Positions 10,207-20,887 are shown, numbered from the stretch's first letter. The stretch is DNA of 64,000 nucleotides from Micrococcus cohnii (GCF_014205175.1 NZ_JACHNA010000001.1:372001-436000), one strand, 5' to 3'. Notes: generated by a model not told the origin, from the sequence alone. Made by a program: numbers and translations.

Positions 10207-10224
10207 CGCCGCCGGTCGGCGGCG
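10207..10224 (+). terminator. Possible short hairpin after the M16 protease gene
   Basis: A 7-bp stem (CGCCGCC with GGCGGCG) with a 4-base loop, 20 bases after the stop. Short, so only a weak candidate. Confidence 0.3.
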
Positions 10225-10265
10225 GTGCTCGCGGCCGCGCGGCGACGCGGTCGCGCCATGAGCGC

Positions 10266-10320
10266 TACAGTGTCCAGCATCACAGTGTGTGCCCGCTCTC
10301 ACAGTGGGCCTGCCGCTCTC
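10266..10320 (+). promoter_or_regulatory. Symporter promoter and tandem leader repeat
   Basis: TACAGT (10266-10271) is a plausible -10. Just downstream a roughly 19-base unit beginning ACAGTG and ending CGCTCTC occurs twice in tandem (10282-10300 and 10301-10320) with a few differences. This could be an operator or simply a local duplication in the leader. Confidence 0.35.
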
Positions 10321-10335
10321 GGAAGGAAGCCGCTC

Positions 10336-11811
10336 GTGGACCACGCCGTCGAATCCGTCAACGCCGTCCTGGAGGCGGTCTCCGCGTTTATCTGGGGGCC
10401 GTTCCTGCTCATTCCCCTGCTGTTGCTCTCGGGCGTCGTGCTGACGGCACGGTTGGGGTTGATCCAGGTGCGGCGCCTGGGTCCCGCCCTGCGTCTGGGG
10501 CTGCTCAAACGCAGCGACGACGCGGGCGAGGGTGACATCTCCCAGTTCCAGTCGCTCACCACGGCGCTCGCCGCGACCGTCGGCACGGGCAACATCGTCG
10601 GCGTCGCCACGGCGGTGGGTATCGGCGGCCCCGGCGCCCTGTTCTGGATGTGGGTCACCGGCACGACGGGCATGGCCCTGAAGTACGCTGAGTCGTTCCT
10701 GGCGGTGCGCTTCCGCACCACGGACGCCGCCGGCGAGAAGTCCGGCGGTCCGCAGTACTACCTTGAACGCGGCATCCGCGGCCCGCTGGGCAAGACCCTC
10801 GGCGTGCTCTTCGCGGTGTTCGCGTCGCTGGCCTGCTTCGGCATCGGCAACATGACGCAGGGCAACTCGATCGCCACCAACATGGAGGCCTCCTTCGGCG
10901 TGGCCCCGTGGCTCACCGGTGCGGTGCTGACGGTGCTCACCGGCGTCGTGCTGCTGGGCGGCATCAAGTCCATCGGCAAGGTCACCGCCGCGTTCGTCCC
11001 CGTGATGATCGCCCTCTACATCGGCTCGACGCTGTTCATCCTCGCGGTGAACGTCGCCGAGATCCCCGCGGCGTTCGCGCTGATCTTCTCCGATGCATTC
11101 ACGGGTACGGCCGCCGCCGGCGGCTTCGCCGGATCGACCCTGGCGCTCGTGGTGCAGATGGGCATGGCACGCGGGATGTTCTCGAACGAGTCGGGCATGG
11201 GTTCGGCCGCCGTCGCCGCCGCCGCCGCGCAGACGACTCATCCGGTCCGCCAGGGTCTGGTCTCGATGACCCAGACCTTCATCGACACGATGATCGTCGT
11301 GACCTTCACCGGCCTGGCCCTGATCACGACCGGCATGTGGCGCCAGGGCGAGGAGGCCGCCGCGACCATGACCGGCCAGGCGTTCAGCACCGGCCTGCCG
11401 GGCGAGTGGGGTCACATGATCGTGACTCTGGGTCTGCTCATGTTCGCCTTCTCGACGATCCTCGGCTGGTCCTACTACGGCGAGCGCAACGTCGAGCGTC
11501 TCTTGGGGCGGTCGGCCGTGCCGGTGTTCCGCGGCATCTTCACCCTGGTCGTCTTCGTCGGATGCACCCAGGAGCTCACGCTCGTGTGGAACGTCGCCGA
11601 CATCATGAACGGCATGATGGCGCTGCCGAACCTGATCGGCCTGGTGCTGCTCTCGGGCCTCATCGCCCGAGAGACGCGGGCCTACCTGCGCCACGACCCG
11701 TCGCTGCGGGCCAGTGCCGCCGACGTCGAGCGGTTCATGGCGGACGATCCGGGCTATCGGCAGTGGCGTGAGGCGGAGCATGCCTCGCCGTCGGTGCCGG
11801 GCACGGCGTGA
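10336..11811 (+). CDS. Alanine/glycine:cation symporter (AGCS family)
   Basis: 491 residues, about 11 membrane segments. Imports alanine or glycine with Na+ or H+. Family signatures are visible: FQSLTTALAATVGTGNIVGVATA, the FWMWVTGTTGMALKYAESFLAVRFR segment and GMFSNESGMGSAAVAAAAAQ. The GTG start at 10336 is chosen for GGAAGGAAG 7 bases before it and because the first hydrophobic segment begins about 18 codons later. The C-terminal 50 residues are hydrophilic and poorly conserved. Its neighbour dapB has its own promoter, so a joint role is not implied. Confidence 0.93.
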   Translation: MDHAVESVNAVLEAVSAFIWGPFLLIPLLLLSGVVLTARLGLIQVRRLGPALRLGLLKRSDDAGEGDISQFQSLTTALAATVGTGNIVGVATAVGIGGPGALFWMWVTGTTGMALKYAESFLAVRFRTTDAAGEKSGGPQYYLERGIRGPLGKTLGVLFAVFASLACFGIGNMTQGNSIATNMEASFGVAPWLTGAVLTVLTGVVLLGGIKSIGKVTAAFVPVMIALYIGSTLFILAVNVAEIPAAFALIFSDAFTGTAAAGGFAGSTLALVVQMGMARGMFSNESGMGSAAVAAAAAQTTHPVRQGLVSMTQTFIDTMIVVTFTGLALITTGMWRQGEEAAATMTGQAFSTGLPGEWGHMIVTLGLLMFAFSTILGWSYYGERNVERLLGRSAVPVFRGIFTLVVFVGCTQELTLVWNVADIMNGMMALPNLIGLVLLSGLIARETRAYLRHDPSLRASAADVERFMADDPGYRQWREAEHASPSVPGTA

Positions 11812-11827
11812 GCAGATCGCGGCGGCG

Positions 11828-11833
11828 TAGGGT
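11828..11833 (+). promoter_or_regulatory. Leaderless-type -10 element of dapB
   Basis: TAGGGT followed by a 7-base spacer and ATG 11841. The 16-base string TAGGGTGGGGCGCATG is identical at dapA (13224-13239). Confidence 0.65.
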
Positions 11834-11840
11834 GGGGCGC

Positions 11841-12614
11841 ATGAGTGACACGCAGCAGGACTCAGGGTCCATCCGCGTCGCCGTGCTCGGCGCGCACGGT
11901 CGCATGGGCCGCCGTGCCGTCGACGCCATCTCGGAGGCGGCCGACATCGAGCTGGTGGCGCGGCTCGGTTCCTCGGATCGGCTGGATGCGGCTCTCGACG
12001 CCGGCGCCACGCATGTGCTGGACCTGACGGTGCCCGAGGCATCGCCGCAGAACGCGGCGTTCGCGGTCGAGCACGGTCTGCACGCGGTCATCGGCACCTC
12101 GGGTTGGGACGCCTCGCGCCGTGAGCAGCTCGTCGCGCAGCTGGGGCAGAGCCCGCGTGTCGGTGTGCTGATCGCCCCGAACTTCTCGCTGGGCTCGGTG
12201 GTGGCCAGCGCCGTCGCGGCCAAGGCCGCACGCTGGTTCGAGTCGGTCGAGGTCGTCGAGCTGCACCACCCGGACAAGGCCGACGCCCCCTCCGGCACTG
12301 CCGTGCGCACGGCCGAGCTGATCGGACAGGCACGCGCCGAGGCCGGCGTGCCCGCCTCGCCCGATGCGACACGTCATGACCCGCACGGTGCGCGCGGTGC
12401 GGTCGTCGACGGCGTGCACGTGCACGCGGTGCGCCTGCGCGGTCTGCACGCCCATCAGGAGGTTCTGCTGGGCGGGCCCGGCGAACAGCTCACGGTCCGC
12501 CACGACGCGTTCGACCGCGGCGCCTACATGCCCGGGGTGCTGCTGGGTCTGCGGGCCGTCGCCTCGCACCCGGGCCTGACCTACGGGCTGGACGGATACC
12601 TCGACCTTGACTGA
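11841..12614 (+). CDS. dapB: 4-hydroxy-tetrahydrodipicolinate reductase
   Basis: 257 residues. Reduces the dapA product in the diaminopimelate/lysine pathway. The Rossmann start VAVLGAHGRMGR, the GTSGW segment, APNFSLG and the signature VELHHPDKADAPSGTA with its catalytic His pair and Lys are present. ATG 11841 is preferred over an upstream GTG at 11808 because of the -10 box 7 bases ahead. The stop overlaps the next start by 8 bases. Confidence 0.97.
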   Translation: MSDTQQDSGSIRVAVLGAHGRMGRRAVDAISEAADIELVARLGSSDRLDAALDAGATHVLDLTVPEASPQNAAFAVEHGLHAVIGTSGWDASRREQLVAQLGQSPRVGVLIAPNFSLGSVVASAVAAKAARWFESVEVVELHHPDKADAPSGTAVRTAELIGQARAEAGVPASPDATRHDPHGARGAVVDGVHVHAVRLRGLHAHQEVLLGGPGEQLTVRHDAFDRGAYMPGVLLGLRAVASHPGLTYGLDGYLDLD

Positions 12615-13146
12615 GCGCCACGCCCCACTCCACGGTCCCGGTGAGCGTCCGGACAGCGTCCCCACCGACCAGACGGCGGCGCCGCGGCCGCGTCCGGGGC
12701 TGAGCAAGCTCGCGGTCGCCGCCGTCACCGCGCTGATGCTGTTCTTCAGTGTGTTCGCGGTGTTCTCCGCGATCGGCTTCCTGCAGGCACCGCAGCCGAT
12801 CGCCAAGACCATCGGCGCGGCGGTGCTCGTGATCGTCTCGGTCGGACTGTGGACGCTGTGGCGCGAACTGCGCTTCGGGCTGATCAGTGAACGCATGGCC
12901 CGCGTCCTGGACGCCGAGGACGGCCTGCCCGTCGACGATCTGCCGCGCTCGCCGGGCGGGCGTATCGACCGCCAGGCCGCGGACGCGCAGTTCGAGGCCT
13001 ACCGCAGCGAGGCCGAGGCCCGTCCCGAGTCGTGGCGTGCGTGGTATCGCCTGGGACTGGCCTACGACGCCTCCGGGGACCGACGTCGGGGCCGCGCCGC
13101 GGTGCATCGGGCCTCGCGGCTGTTCACGGCGCAGCGCCGGGCCTGA
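12607..13146 (+). CDS. Membrane protein with a short TPR-like tail, function unknown
   Basis: 179 residues from TTG 12607, overlapping dapB. Two membrane segments (about residues 37-60 and 68-88) are followed by a charged region. The C-terminal part (SWRAWYRLGLAYDASGDRRR) resembles one tetratricopeptide repeat. Located between dapB and dapA, which suggests co-transcription with dapB; no enzymatic motif seen. Confidence 0.75.
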   Translation: MTERHAPLHGPGERPDSVPTDQTAAPRPRPGLSKLAVAAVTALMLFFSVFAVFSAIGFLQAPQPIAKTIGAAVLVIVSVGLWTLWRELRFGLISERMARVLDAEDGLPVDDLPRSPGGRIDRQAADAQFEAYRSEAEARPESWRAWYRLGLAYDASGDRRRGRAAVHRASRLFTAQRRA

Positions 13147-13223
13147 ACGAATGTCGGGCCGGAACGGGGGGCCGACCAGGGGCCACGCCTCGCGCGTCGA
13201 GCGGTGCGCGAGTGGCCGACGGG

Positions 13224-13229
13224 TAGGGT
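13224..13229 (+). promoter_or_regulatory. Leaderless-type -10 element of dapA
   Basis: TAGGGT, 7-base spacer, then ATG 13237. Identical over 16 bases to the dapB element, hinting at shared control of the two lysine/DAP genes or recent duplication of the promoter. Confidence 0.65.
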
Positions 13230-13236
13230 GGGGCGC

Positions 13237-14160
13237 ATGACTGAGCTTGAGCCTCGACCGATCTCGCGCACCGCCGACCCCGTGCTGGGCACGATGGTGC
13301 CGGCCATGGTCACGCCCATGCACGATGACGGCTCCGTCGACCTCGACGCGGCGCAGTCGCTGGCGACCCACCTGGTGGACCGGGGGGCCGACGGGCTCGT
13401 CGTGACCGGCACGACGGGGGAGACCTCCACACTCACCGATGAGGAGAACCTGGAGATGTTCCGGGCCGTCGTCGAGGCGGTCGGGAGCCGTGCCGCGGTC
13501 ATCGCCGGCACCGGCACCAACGACACCGCGCACGCCCGGCACCTGAGCATTCAGGCGCAGAAGCTCGGCGTGGACGGGCTGCTGCTCGTCACTCCGTACT
13601 ACAACAAGCCCAGTCAGGCTGGCATCGCGGCTCACTTCCGCGCCATCGCGGACTCCGTTGACCTGCCGATCATGCTGTACGACATCCCGGGACGCTCGTC
13701 CGTGCCGATCGCAGCGCGCACGATCGTCGACCTGGCCGAGCACCAGAACATCGTGGCGCTCAAGGACGCCAAGGGCGATCTTCAGTCCACCACCACGGTG
13801 CTGGCGAAGACCGACCTGGACGTCTACTCGGGCGACGACGGCGCGACGCTGCCGCTGATGGCGCTCGGCGCCGTCGGCGTGGTCTCCGTCTCGGCGCACA
13901 TCGCGCCCGCCCTCTACCGCACCCTGGTCGACGCGGTCCGCGCCGGCGACCTCGAGACGGCCCGCGCGGCCCACCTGGCCCTGGACCCCGTCCAGCGCGC
14001 CGTGATGGGCCACCTGCAGGGCGCCGTCGCCGCCAAGGCCGTGCTGGCCGCCCAGGGCCTGATCCCCACAGCCGCCGTGCGGCTGCCGCTCGTCACCGCT
14101 GAGGCGGACGAGCTCGACGACATCCGCGCCGACCTCGCTGAGGCCGGCATCACATTCTGA
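13237..14160 (+). CDS. dapA: 4-hydroxy-tetrahydrodipicolinate synthase
   Basis: 307 residues. Condenses pyruvate with aspartate semialdehyde at the first committed step to DAP/lysine. The TIM barrel shows GTTGETSTL (active-site Thr pair), VTPYYNKPSQ with the proton-relay Tyr, the LYDIPGRS loop with the second Tyr, and the Schiff-base Lys in IVALKDAKGD. dapB lies one gene upstream. Start chosen from the -10 box 7 bases ahead. Confidence 0.97.
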   Translation: MTELEPRPISRTADPVLGTMVPAMVTPMHDDGSVDLDAAQSLATHLVDRGADGLVVTGTTGETSTLTDEENLEMFRAVVEAVGSRAAVIAGTGTNDTAHARHLSIQAQKLGVDGLLLVTPYYNKPSQAGIAAHFRAIADSVDLPIMLYDIPGRSSVPIAARTIVDLAEHQNIVALKDAKGDLQSTTTVLAKTDLDVYSGDDGATLPLMALGAVGVVSVSAHIAPALYRTLVDAVRAGDLETARAAHLALDPVQRAVMGHLQGAVAAKAVLAAQGLIPTAAVRLPLVTAEADELDDIRADLAEAGITF

Positions 14161-14195
14161 GCCGGAGCGCTCAGCGACATCGAAGGACCCACCAC

Positions 14196-15881
14196 ATGAC
14201 TCCAGGCACCAGCCTGTCCACCCCGCCCAAGCTCAAGCCCGGCACGTGCCGCATCGTCCAGCTCGGCGGCCTCGAAGAGGTCGGCCGCAACATGGTCACG
14301 TTCGAGATCGACGGCAAGATCCTGATCGTCGACTGCGGCGTGCTCTTCCCCGAGGAGCACCAGCCGGGCGTCGACCTGATCTTGCCGGACTTCGACTACA
14401 TCCGGGACCGCATGGACGATGTGGTCGGCATCGTGCTCACCCACGGCCACGAGGACCACATCGGCGCCGTGCCCTATCTGCTGCGCCTGCGCGATGACAT
14501 CCCGCTGATCGGCTCGAAGCTGACCCTGGCCCTGATCGAGGCGAAGCTCGAGGAACACCGCATCCGGCCGCGCACCAAGGTCGTCGCCGAGGATGACGTC
14601 ATGCACCTCGGCCCGTTCGAGTGCGAGTTCGTCGCCGTGAACCACTCGATCCCGGACGCGCTCGCCGTCGCGATCCATACCGACGCCGGCAGCATCCTGC
14701 ACACCGGCGACTTCAAGATGGATCAGCTGCCGCTGGACGGTCGCATCACCGACCTGCGTGCCTTCGCTCGCCTCGGCGAGGAGGGCGTGGACCTGTTCAT
14801 GACGGACTCGACCAACGCCGAGGTCCCCGGGTTCACGATGACCGAGAAGGAGATCGGGCCGACCCTCGAGCGCTACTTCGCCGGCGCGAAGCAGCGGATC
14901 GTCGTCGCCTCGTTCTCCTCGCACGTGCACCGCGTCCAGCAGGTGCTCGACGCGGCCGTCAAGCACGGCCGGAAGGTGGCCTTCGGCGGCCGGTCGATGA
15001 TCCGCAACATGTCGATCGCCGCCAAGCTCGGCTACCTCAACGTCCCCGAGGGCACCCTGGTCGACATCCGCAAGATCGACAAGTATCGCGAGGACGAGGT
15101 CGTCCTGATGGTGACCGGTTCTCAGGGCGAGCCGATGGCCGCGCTGTCCCGCATGGCCAACGGCGACCACCAGGTGCAGCTCGAGGAGGGCGACCTGGTC
15201 GTCCTGGCCTCCTCGCTGATCCCGGGCAACGAGAACTCCGTGTTCCGCGTCATCAACGGTCTGATGAAGCTCGGCGTCGACGTGGTGCACAAGGGCATGG
15301 CCAAGGTGCACGTCTCCGGTCACGCCTCGGAGGGCGAGCTGCTGTACTGCTACAACATCGTCGAGCCGTACAACGTGATGCCGGTGCACGGTGAGAACCG
15401 GCACCTGATCGCCAACGGCCGCATCGCCGAGAAGACGGGCGTGCCGAAGGAGAACGTGATCATCGCCGCCAACGGCTCGGTGGTGGACATGACCGACGGA
15501 GAGGTCTCGATCGTCGGCGAGGTCGAGTGCGGGTACGTCTACGTGGACGGCTCCTCGGTCGGCGAGGTCTCGGACGCGGACCTGAAGGACCGCCGCGTGC
15601 TCGGTGAGGAGGGCTTCGTCTCCGTGATCACCGTCGTCAACCGCCAGACCGGCAAGCTAGTCTCCGGCCCGGACATTCACGTGCGCGGCGTCGCCGAGGA
15701 CGACAAGGTCTTCGACGGCATCAAGCCGAAGATCGTCAAGGCCCTCGAAGAGGCCGCGGACTCGGACAAGGAACACACCACGCAGCAGCTGCAGCAGGTC
15801 GTGCGCCGCACCGTCGGCAGCTGGGTGAACCGCAAACTGCGCCGTCGGCCGATGATCGTGCCGGTGGTGCTGGAGGCCTGA
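14196..15881 (+). CDS. rnj: Ribonuclease J
   Basis: 561 residues. A metallo-beta-lactamase/beta-CASP nuclease with 5'-exo and endo activity in mRNA and rRNA processing. The zinc motif [11 protein letters not shown], the later HSIPD and HTGDFKMD segments, the beta-CASP region [16 protein letters not shown] and SGHASEGEL are visible. It begins with a Shine-Dalgarno (GAAGGA) 9 bases before ATG. The dapA-RNase J-ftsK order is common in actinobacteria. Confidence 0.96.
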   Translation: MTPGTSLSTPPKLKPGTCRIVQLGGLEEVGRNMVTFEIDGKILIVDCGVLFPEEHQPGVDLILPDFDYIRDRMDDVVGIVLTHGHEDHIGAVPYLLRLRDDIPLIGSKLTLALIEAKLEEHRIRPRTKVVAEDDVMHLGPFECEFVAVNHSIPDALAVAIHTDAGSILHTGDFKMDQLPLDGRITDLRAFARLGEEGVDLFMTDSTNAEVPGFTMTEKEIGPTLERYFAGAKQRIVVASFSSHVHRVQQVLDAAVKHGRKVAFGGRSMIRNMSIAAKLGYLNVPEGTLVDIRKIDKYREDEVVLMVTGSQGEPMAALSRMANGDHQVQLEEGDLVVLASSLIPGNENSVFRVINGLMKLGVDVVHKGMAKVHVSGHASEGELLYCYNIVEPYNVMPVHGENRHLIANGRIAEKTGVPKENVIIAANGSVVDMTDGEVSIVGEVECGYVYVDGSSVGEVSDADLKDRRVLGEEGFVSVITVVNRQTGKLVSGPDIHVRGVAEDDKVFDGIKPKIVKALEEAADSDKEHTTQQLQQVVRRTVGSWVNRKLRRRPMIVPVVLEA

Positions 15882-15908
15882 GCCCCACTCACCGCTTCCT
15901 GCGAGCCT

Positions 15909-15945
15909 GACGCCGCCCGATCGCACCGTCGACACGGGCGGCGTC
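15909..15945 (+). terminator. Hairpin after the RNase J gene
   Basis: Perfect 11-bp stem (GACGCCGCCCG with CGGGCGGCGTC) and a 15-base loop, 27 bases after the stop. Confidence 0.65.
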
Positions 15946-15992
15946 GTGCCTGCGGGAATTCGCCGTGTTCGAGGGTGTGCGGAGCGGCCCGG

Positions 15993-15998
15993 TACCGT
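15993..15998 (+). promoter_or_regulatory. Leaderless-type -10 element of ftsK
   Basis: TACCGT with a 7-base spacer before ATG 16006; no Shine-Dalgarno is present there. Confidence 0.55.
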
Positions 15999-16005
15999 TG
16001 GTCCC

Positions 16006-19000
16006 ATGGCGACCCGTACTTCCCCCGCGCGTTCGTCGTCCTCCTCCGGTAAGCGGACCGGCGCGTCCGGCTCCCGAGGCAAGGGCGCGTCCACTCGTTC
16101 CACACGTTCCACCGGCGACCGTTCCGCCCTGCACGAGGAACGGCCGCCTCTGGCGTTGCGCGCCGTGCACGGGGCCTGGATGACCGCGGCCACCCCCGTC
16201 GGTGGGGCGATGCGCAAGCTTGGCCCCGATGTGCAGATACCCCGGGAAGAGCGGCGCGACGGCACGGGCCTGCTCTTGCTGCTCTGCGCGGCGCTCGTCG
16301 CGGCGGTCGAGTGGTGGGGGCTGCGCGAGACGACGGGATTCGGTCGCGTCGTCCACGCGGTCGTCGCCGGCACGATGGGGTGGTTCGCCTTCCTGCTGCC
16401 GTTCGTCCTGCTGATCGTGGCGGTGCGCTGCTTCCGCTATCCGACCCACCATCGCTCGAACGGTCGCATCATCATCGGGCTGCTCGCGGCGACCGTCGCG
16501 GGCGCCGGCATCGCCCACCTGGCCGCCGGGATGCCCTCGGCGGCGGAGTCCTTCCAGGACATGTTGGGAGCCGGGGGCATGCTGGGCTACCTCGCCACGA
16601 GCCCGCTGGCCTCGCTCGTGACGACCGTTCCGGTGTGGGCGCTGATGATCGCGCTCGCGTTCTTCTCGGTCCTGGTGATCACGGCCACGCCCGTCGGACA
16701 GATCGGTCAGCGGCTGCGCAGCGGGTACGTGTGGCTCACCGGCCAGGATCCCGACGCCGCGGCCGAGCGCGCCGAGCAGCGGCGCCGAGAACGGCAGATG
16801 CGGCGCGAGGAGCGGGCGGAGGCGCTCGAGGACGAGCGCACCCATCCCGACCACGATCAGTCCTATCTGGACACCGGCTCCCACGCCGCGGTGCCGCCGC
16901 GCCGCCCGGGGCTGTTCGCGCGTCTGTTCGGTCGCGCGGACACCGACCGACAGGCGCCGGCCGGGCGAACCGAGCGTGAGGCCTATGAGACCCCGCTGGT
17001 CGCCGACGACGAGGCGACCGTCGCGCTGCCCCGTGAGGACGAGGCGACCACCGCCGAAGTCCCGCGTCAGCGTCCGCGTCGTCGCCGCGGCGCCGAAGTC
17101 GTCGACGCGTCCGGGGACTTCGTCGACGCGGAATCGGCCGGATCGGGATCCCACGCGGCCGGACAGGACGCCGGGGCGCAGAACACGGCCGAGGGAGCCG
17201 ACGACGAGTCCGCCGCGTCCGAGCCGGCCCTGCCGCCGGGGGTCAAGCGCCCGACGGCCGCCGATCGCGCTCTCGAACAGGTCCGGGCACGCGCCGCCCA
17301 GAACCGCCAGGACGAACCCGAGTCGTCGGGAGAGAACGCGGCCGGTGCGCCGCTCGAGCAGCGCCCATCCGGTTCTTCCGTGGCCTCCGTGAACCGTCCG
17401 GAGCCGGTGCCCGAGGTGCCGGCCGCCCCGGCCCGCACCGAGCAGCTCGAGCTGGGCGGCGACGTTACCTACGCGCTGCCGCAGTCGCACCTGCTGCCGC
17501 AGGGTCCCCAGCCGAAGGAGCGCTCCGAGGCCAATGACCGGGTCGTCGCGGCCCTGGACAACTGCTTCGCCGAGTTCAAAGTGGACGCCCACGTCACCGG
17601 CTTCTCGCGCGGACCCACGGTGACCCGATACGAGGTCGCTGTCGCCTCGGGCACCAAGGTCGAGAAGGTCACCGCCCTCGAGAAGAACATCGCCTACGCG
17701 GTGGCGTCCTCGGACGTGCGCATCCTCAGCCCGATTCCGGGCAAATCCGCGATCGGCATCGAGATCCCGAACACGGACAAGGAAGTGGTGGTGCTCGGCG
17801 ACGTTCTGCGCTCGCAGGCCGCGCAGCGCACCGACCACCCGATGGTGATGGGCGTCGGCAAGGACGTCGAGGGCGGCTACGTCGTGGCGAACCTGGCGAA
17901 GATGCCGCACATGTTGGTGGCCGGAGCGACCGGCGCGGGCAAGTCCTCGTTCGTGAACTCGATGATCACCTCGCTGCTGATGCGTGCCACGCCGGACGAC
18001 GTGCGGATGGTCATGGTCGACCCGAAGCGCGTCGAGCTGACCGCCTACGAAGGGGTGCCGCATCTGGTCACCCCGATCATCACGAACCCGAAGAAGGCGG
18101 CCGAGGCGCTGCAGTGGGTCGTCAAGGAGATGGACACTCGGTACGACGACCTCGCGGCGTTCGGGTTCAAGCACATCGACGACTTCAACAAGGCCGTGCG
18201 GGCAGGCTCCGTGACTCTGCCGCCAGACTCGAAGCGGGTGCTGCGCCCGTACCCGTACCTGCTGGTCATCGTCGACGAGCTCGCGGATCTGATGATGGTC
18301 GCCCCGCGCGACGTCGAGGACGCGATCGTGCGCATCACGCAGCTGGCGCGCGCCGCGGGCATCCACCTGGTGCTCGCCACTCAGCGCCCCTCCGTCGACG
18401 TCGTGACCGGCCTGATCAAGGCGAACGTGCCCTCGCGCATGGCGTTTGCGACCTCATCGGTCACGGACTCGCGCGTCGTGCTGGATCAGCCGGGCGCGGA
18501 GAAGCTGCTCGGCCAGGGCGACGCGCTGTTCCTGCCGATGGGCAAGTCGAAGCCGATGCGCGTGCAGGGCGCGTGGGTCAACGAGTCGGAGATCCACGCG
18601 GTCGTCGAGCACGTGAAGTCGCAGATGCAGGCGCAGTACCGCGACGACGTGGTACCGGAGAAATCCGAGAAGGTCATCGACGAGGACATCGGCGACGACC
18701 TGGACGTGCTGCTGCAGGCCGTCGAGCTCGTGGTGACGACGCAGTTCGGCTCCACCTCGATGCTGCAGCGCAAGCTGCGCGTGGGCTTCGCGAAGGCCGG
18801 TCGTCTGATGGACCTGATGGAGTCGCGCGGGGTCGTCGGCCCGTCGGAGGGGTCCAAGGCCCGCGATGTGCTCGTCAAGCCGGACGACCTCGCCGACGTG
18901 CTCGCCACGATCAAGGGCGAGACGCCCCCGTCGCAGCAGGCGCAGTCGGCGCCGGAGGCCTCGGCCGGCGGCGGTGACGCACCGTCGGCGGCAGCGGGGC

Positions 19001-19110
19001 CGCGCGATGCGGTGGCCGAGCAGTACGACGGCGTACCCGAGGCGCAGGACTGGGCCGACGGGTCTGACACGCAGGACTCCGACGACGCATGGGAGCTGAC
19101 CGGACGATGA
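16006..19110 (+). CDS. ftsK: DNA translocase FtsK/SpoIIIE
   Basis: 1034 residues. Pumps chromosome termini through the closing septum. A Ser/Arg-rich N terminus (about residues 1-55) precedes about four membrane segments (to residue ~240), then a charged, low-complexity linker, then the motor. The motor has Walker [11 protein letters not shown], Walker [15 protein letters not shown] and [24 protein letters not shown]. The C-terminal winged-helix gamma domain ([23 protein letters not shown]) reads the polarity sequences. ATG 16006 fits a leaderless promoter. The stop overlaps the pgsA start (ATGA). Confidence 0.97.
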   Translation: MATRTSPARSSSSSGKRTGASGSRGKGASTRSTRSTGDRSALHEERPPLALRAVHGAWMTAATPVGGAMRKLGPDVQIPREERRDGTGLLLLLCAALVAAVEWWGLRETTGFGRVVHAVVAGTMGWFAFLLPFVLLIVAVRCFRYPTHHRSNGRIIIGLLAATVAGAGIAHLAAGMPSAAESFQDMLGAGGMLGYLATSPLASLVTTVPVWALMIALAFFSVLVITATPVGQIGQRLRSGYVWLTGQDPDAAAERAEQRRRERQMRREERAEALEDERTHPDHDQSYLDTGSHAAVPPRRPGLFARLFGRADTDRQAPAGRTEREAYETPLVADDEATVALPREDEATTAEVPRQRPRRRRGAEVVDASGDFVDAESAGSGSHAAGQDAGAQNTAEGADDESAASEPALPPGVKRPTAADRALEQVRARAAQNRQDEPESSGENAAGAPLEQRPSGSSVASVNRPEPVPEVPAAPARTEQLELGGDVTYALPQSHLLPQGPQPKERSEANDRVVAALDNCFAEFKVDAHVTGFSRGPTVTRYEVAVASGTKVEKVTALEKNIAYAVASSDVRILSPIPGKSAIGIEIPNTDKEVVVLGDVLRSQAAQRTDHPMVMGVGKDVEGGYVVANLAKMPHMLVAGATGAGKSSFVNSMITSLLMRATPDDVRMVMVDPKRVELTAYEGVPHLVTPIITNPKKAAEALQWVVKEMDTRYDDLAAFGFKHIDDFNKAVRAGSVTLPPDSKRVLRPYPYLLVIVDELADLMMVAPRDVEDAIVRITQLARAAGIHLVLATQRPSVDVVTGLIKANVPSRMAFATSSVTDSRVVLDQPGAEKLLGQGDALFLPMGKSKPMRVQGAWVNESEIHAVVEHVKSQMQAQYRDDVVPEKSEKVIDEDIGDDLDVLLQAVELVVTTQFGSTSMLQRKLRVGFAKAGRLMDLMESRGVVGPSEGSKARDVLVKPDDLADVLATIKGETPPSQQAQSAPEASAGGGDAPSAAAGPRDAVAEQYDGVPEAQDWADGSDTQDSDDAWELTGR

Positions 19111-19724
19111 GCGCACACCACGACGAGCAGGACGCCCGGGGGAGCGTGTCCTCGTGGAACCTGCCGAACATCCTCACCGCCGCGCGCATCGTCATGGTCC
19201 CGTTCTTCGTGTGGGCGTTCGTGCTTGGCGGCCCCTTCGGCCAGGACTCGCTCCTGGCGCGCTGGGTCGCGTTCGGTCTGTTCGCCCTGGCGATGTACAC
19301 CGACAAGCTCGACGGGGACATCGCCCGGGCCCGGGGGCTGGTGACGGACTTCGGGAAGATCGCCGACCCGATCGCCGACAAGCTGCTCACGGGTGCCGCG
19401 CTCGTCGTGTTCTGCCTGCTCGGTGAGCTGTGGTGGTGGGTGACGATCGTGATCCTCGTGCGTGAATGGGGCATCACGCTGATGCGCCTGATCGTCATCC
19501 GGTATGGAGTGATGCCCGCCTCGAAGGGCGGCAAGCTCAAGACCGTGCTGCAGGCCGCCGGCATCGGCCTGCTGCTGATGCCCCTGGTCCCCGTGCTGGG
19601 TGACTGGTGGGCGTGGGTCGGCTGGGCCGTGATCGGCGCGGCCCTCGTCGTGACGGTGGTGACGGGCATCGACTACGTGCGGCAGGCGGTCGTGCTGCGC
19701 TCGCAGGCGCGGGACGCGAGGTGA
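19107..19724 (+). CDS. pgsA: CDP-diacylglycerol-glycerol-3-phosphate phosphatidyltransferase
   Basis: 205 residues, membrane enzyme of phosphatidylglycerol synthesis. The CDP-alcohol phosphotransferase signature DG-x2-AR-x8-G-x3-D-x3-D is complete in [20 protein letters not shown] and the following IAD. N-terminal [19 protein letters not shown] is typical of PgsA. ATG overlaps the ftsK stop; the end overlaps the next start by four bases. Confidence 0.93.
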   Translation: MSAHHDEQDARGSVSSWNLPNILTAARIVMVPFFVWAFVLGGPFGQDSLLARWVAFGLFALAMYTDKLDGDIARARGLVTDFGKIADPIADKLLTGAALVVFCLLGELWWWVTIVILVREWGITLMRLIVIRYGVMPASKGGKLKTVLQAAGIGLLLMPLVPVLGDWWAWVGWAVIGAALVVTVVTGIDYVRQAVVLRSQARDAR

Positions 19725-20218
19725 ACGGGGTGATGGGTGCCGAGGTGTCGGCGCGGACGCTCGTGAACACCCTGACCTCGCGAGGCCTTACCCTGGCCAC
19801 GGCGGAGTCGCTGACCGCGGGCCTGGTGGCAGCGACCATCGCCGACGTTCCCGGTGCTTCGGCGACGCTGCAGGGCGGGACCATCGCCTACCACTCCCGG
19901 GTCAAGCACGCGGTCCTCGGTGTCGAGGCGGAGCTGCTGGCTGAGCGCGGGGCGGTGGACGAGGACGTCGCGCTCGCGATGGCCGACGGCGCACGGCGTC
20001 TGTACGGCGCAGACCTCGGGGTCGCGACGACGGGGGTGGCCGGGCCCGAACCGCACGAGGGCAAGCCGGTGGGGACCGTGGTGGTGGCGGCGACGGCGGA
20101 CGGGGCCGGACAGGCACGCAGTCTGCGCCTGAGCGGCGCGCGCGCCGAGATCCGGGCGGCGACGGTCAGCGCGTCCCTGGCGCTGCTGAGCGAGCTGGTC
20201 GACGCGCTGCCTCGGTGA
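19721..20218 (+). CDS. pncC: CinA C-terminal-type nicotinamide-nucleotide amidase
   Basis: 165 residues. Matches only the C-terminal CinA domain: TLATAESLTAGLVAATIADVPGASATLQGG, YHSRVKHAVLGV and ATTGVAGPEPHEGKPVGTVVV. The domain deamidates nicotinamide mononucleotide in NAD recycling. The stand-alone form next to pgsA and recA is normal for actinobacteria. Start GTG 19721 overlaps pgsA; GTG 19730 and ATG 19733 are alternatives. Confidence 0.9.
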   Translation: MNGVMGAEVSARTLVNTLTSRGLTLATAESLTAGLVAATIADVPGASATLQGGTIAYHSRVKHAVLGVEAELLAERGAVDEDVALAMADGARRLYGADLGVATTGVAGPEPHEGKPVGTVVVAATADGAGQARSLRLSGARAEIRAATVSASLALLSELVDALPR

Positions 20219-20503
20219 CCCGGAGCCCACGGCGTGGTGCTTCGGAGCGTGAGGGGTCCCGGGCGCGCATCACGGTCCGGTCACGGAACGAGAGCGGGGA
20301 ATGAACGGCCCGGCAGCCGGGTTGAGACAGGCGAATCACGCACCCTCGACGGCCAGTCGACTGTCAGGGAATGCTCAGGAGGGAGCGATACAACTGTGAA
20401 CAGGCAGCCCGTCCAGGACCACGGCATCACCCGGTGGGTCGAGGACCGTCCGGTCCGGCACACGACCGCGGCGTCCACGCCCGATGCGACCAAGGAGCAC
20501 CAC
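20219..20503 (+). promoter_or_regulatory. Region upstream of clgR
   Basis: 285 bases with no convincing gene. It must hold the clgR promoter, but I could not pick a clear -10/-35 pair or a confident ClgR box. A Shine-Dalgarno (AAGGAG) is at its 3' end. Confidence 0.4.
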
Positions 20504-20833
20504 ATGCCCACTCTTCGTCATGAGATCGGCGACGTCCTGCGAGACATGCGCCAGCGCCAGGGTCGGACCCTGCGCGAGGTGTCCCACGATGCTCGGGTCT
20601 CGCTCGGCTACCTCTCGGAGGTGGAGCGCGGCCAGAAGGAAGCCTCGTCGGAGCTGCTGGCCTCCATCTGCGCGGCACTGGACGTGCCGCTGTCCACCAT
20701 GCTCCGCGAGGTCTCCGACCGCGTGGCCGAGCAGGAAGGCGTCATCGTCCCGGACACCGTGCCGGATGAACTGACCGTCGGGCTCGAAGGTGAGACGGGC
20801 TCGGTCGACCTGAGCACGCTGGCGGGGCGCTGA
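20504..20833 (+). CDS. clgR: ClgR-like XRE-family transcriptional regulator
   Basis: 109 residues with a helix-turn-helix at about 7-62: [53 protein letters not shown]. This closely fits ClgR, which in Corynebacterium and Streptomyces activates clp protease genes and is itself a Clp substrate. The gene position before DUF3046 and recA is the conserved one. The tail is acidic and ends LAGR. ATG 20504 is set by AAGGAG 8 bases ahead. Confidence 0.85.
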   Translation: MPTLRHEIGDVLRDMRQRQGRTLREVSHDARVSLGYLSEVERGQKEASSELLASICAALDVPLSTMLREVSDRVAEQEGVIVPDTVPDELTVGLEGETGSVDLSTLAGR

Positions 20834-20854
20834 GTCTCAGCACCGTGCCCGATA

Positions 20855-20887
20855 CGGCGCCCCGTCTCCGCTGGAGGCGGGGCGCCG
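20855..20887 (+). terminator. Hairpin after clgR
   Basis: 15-bp stem with one G-U pair (20855-20869 with 20873-20887) and a 3-base loop, 21 bases after the stop. Confidence 0.7.
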
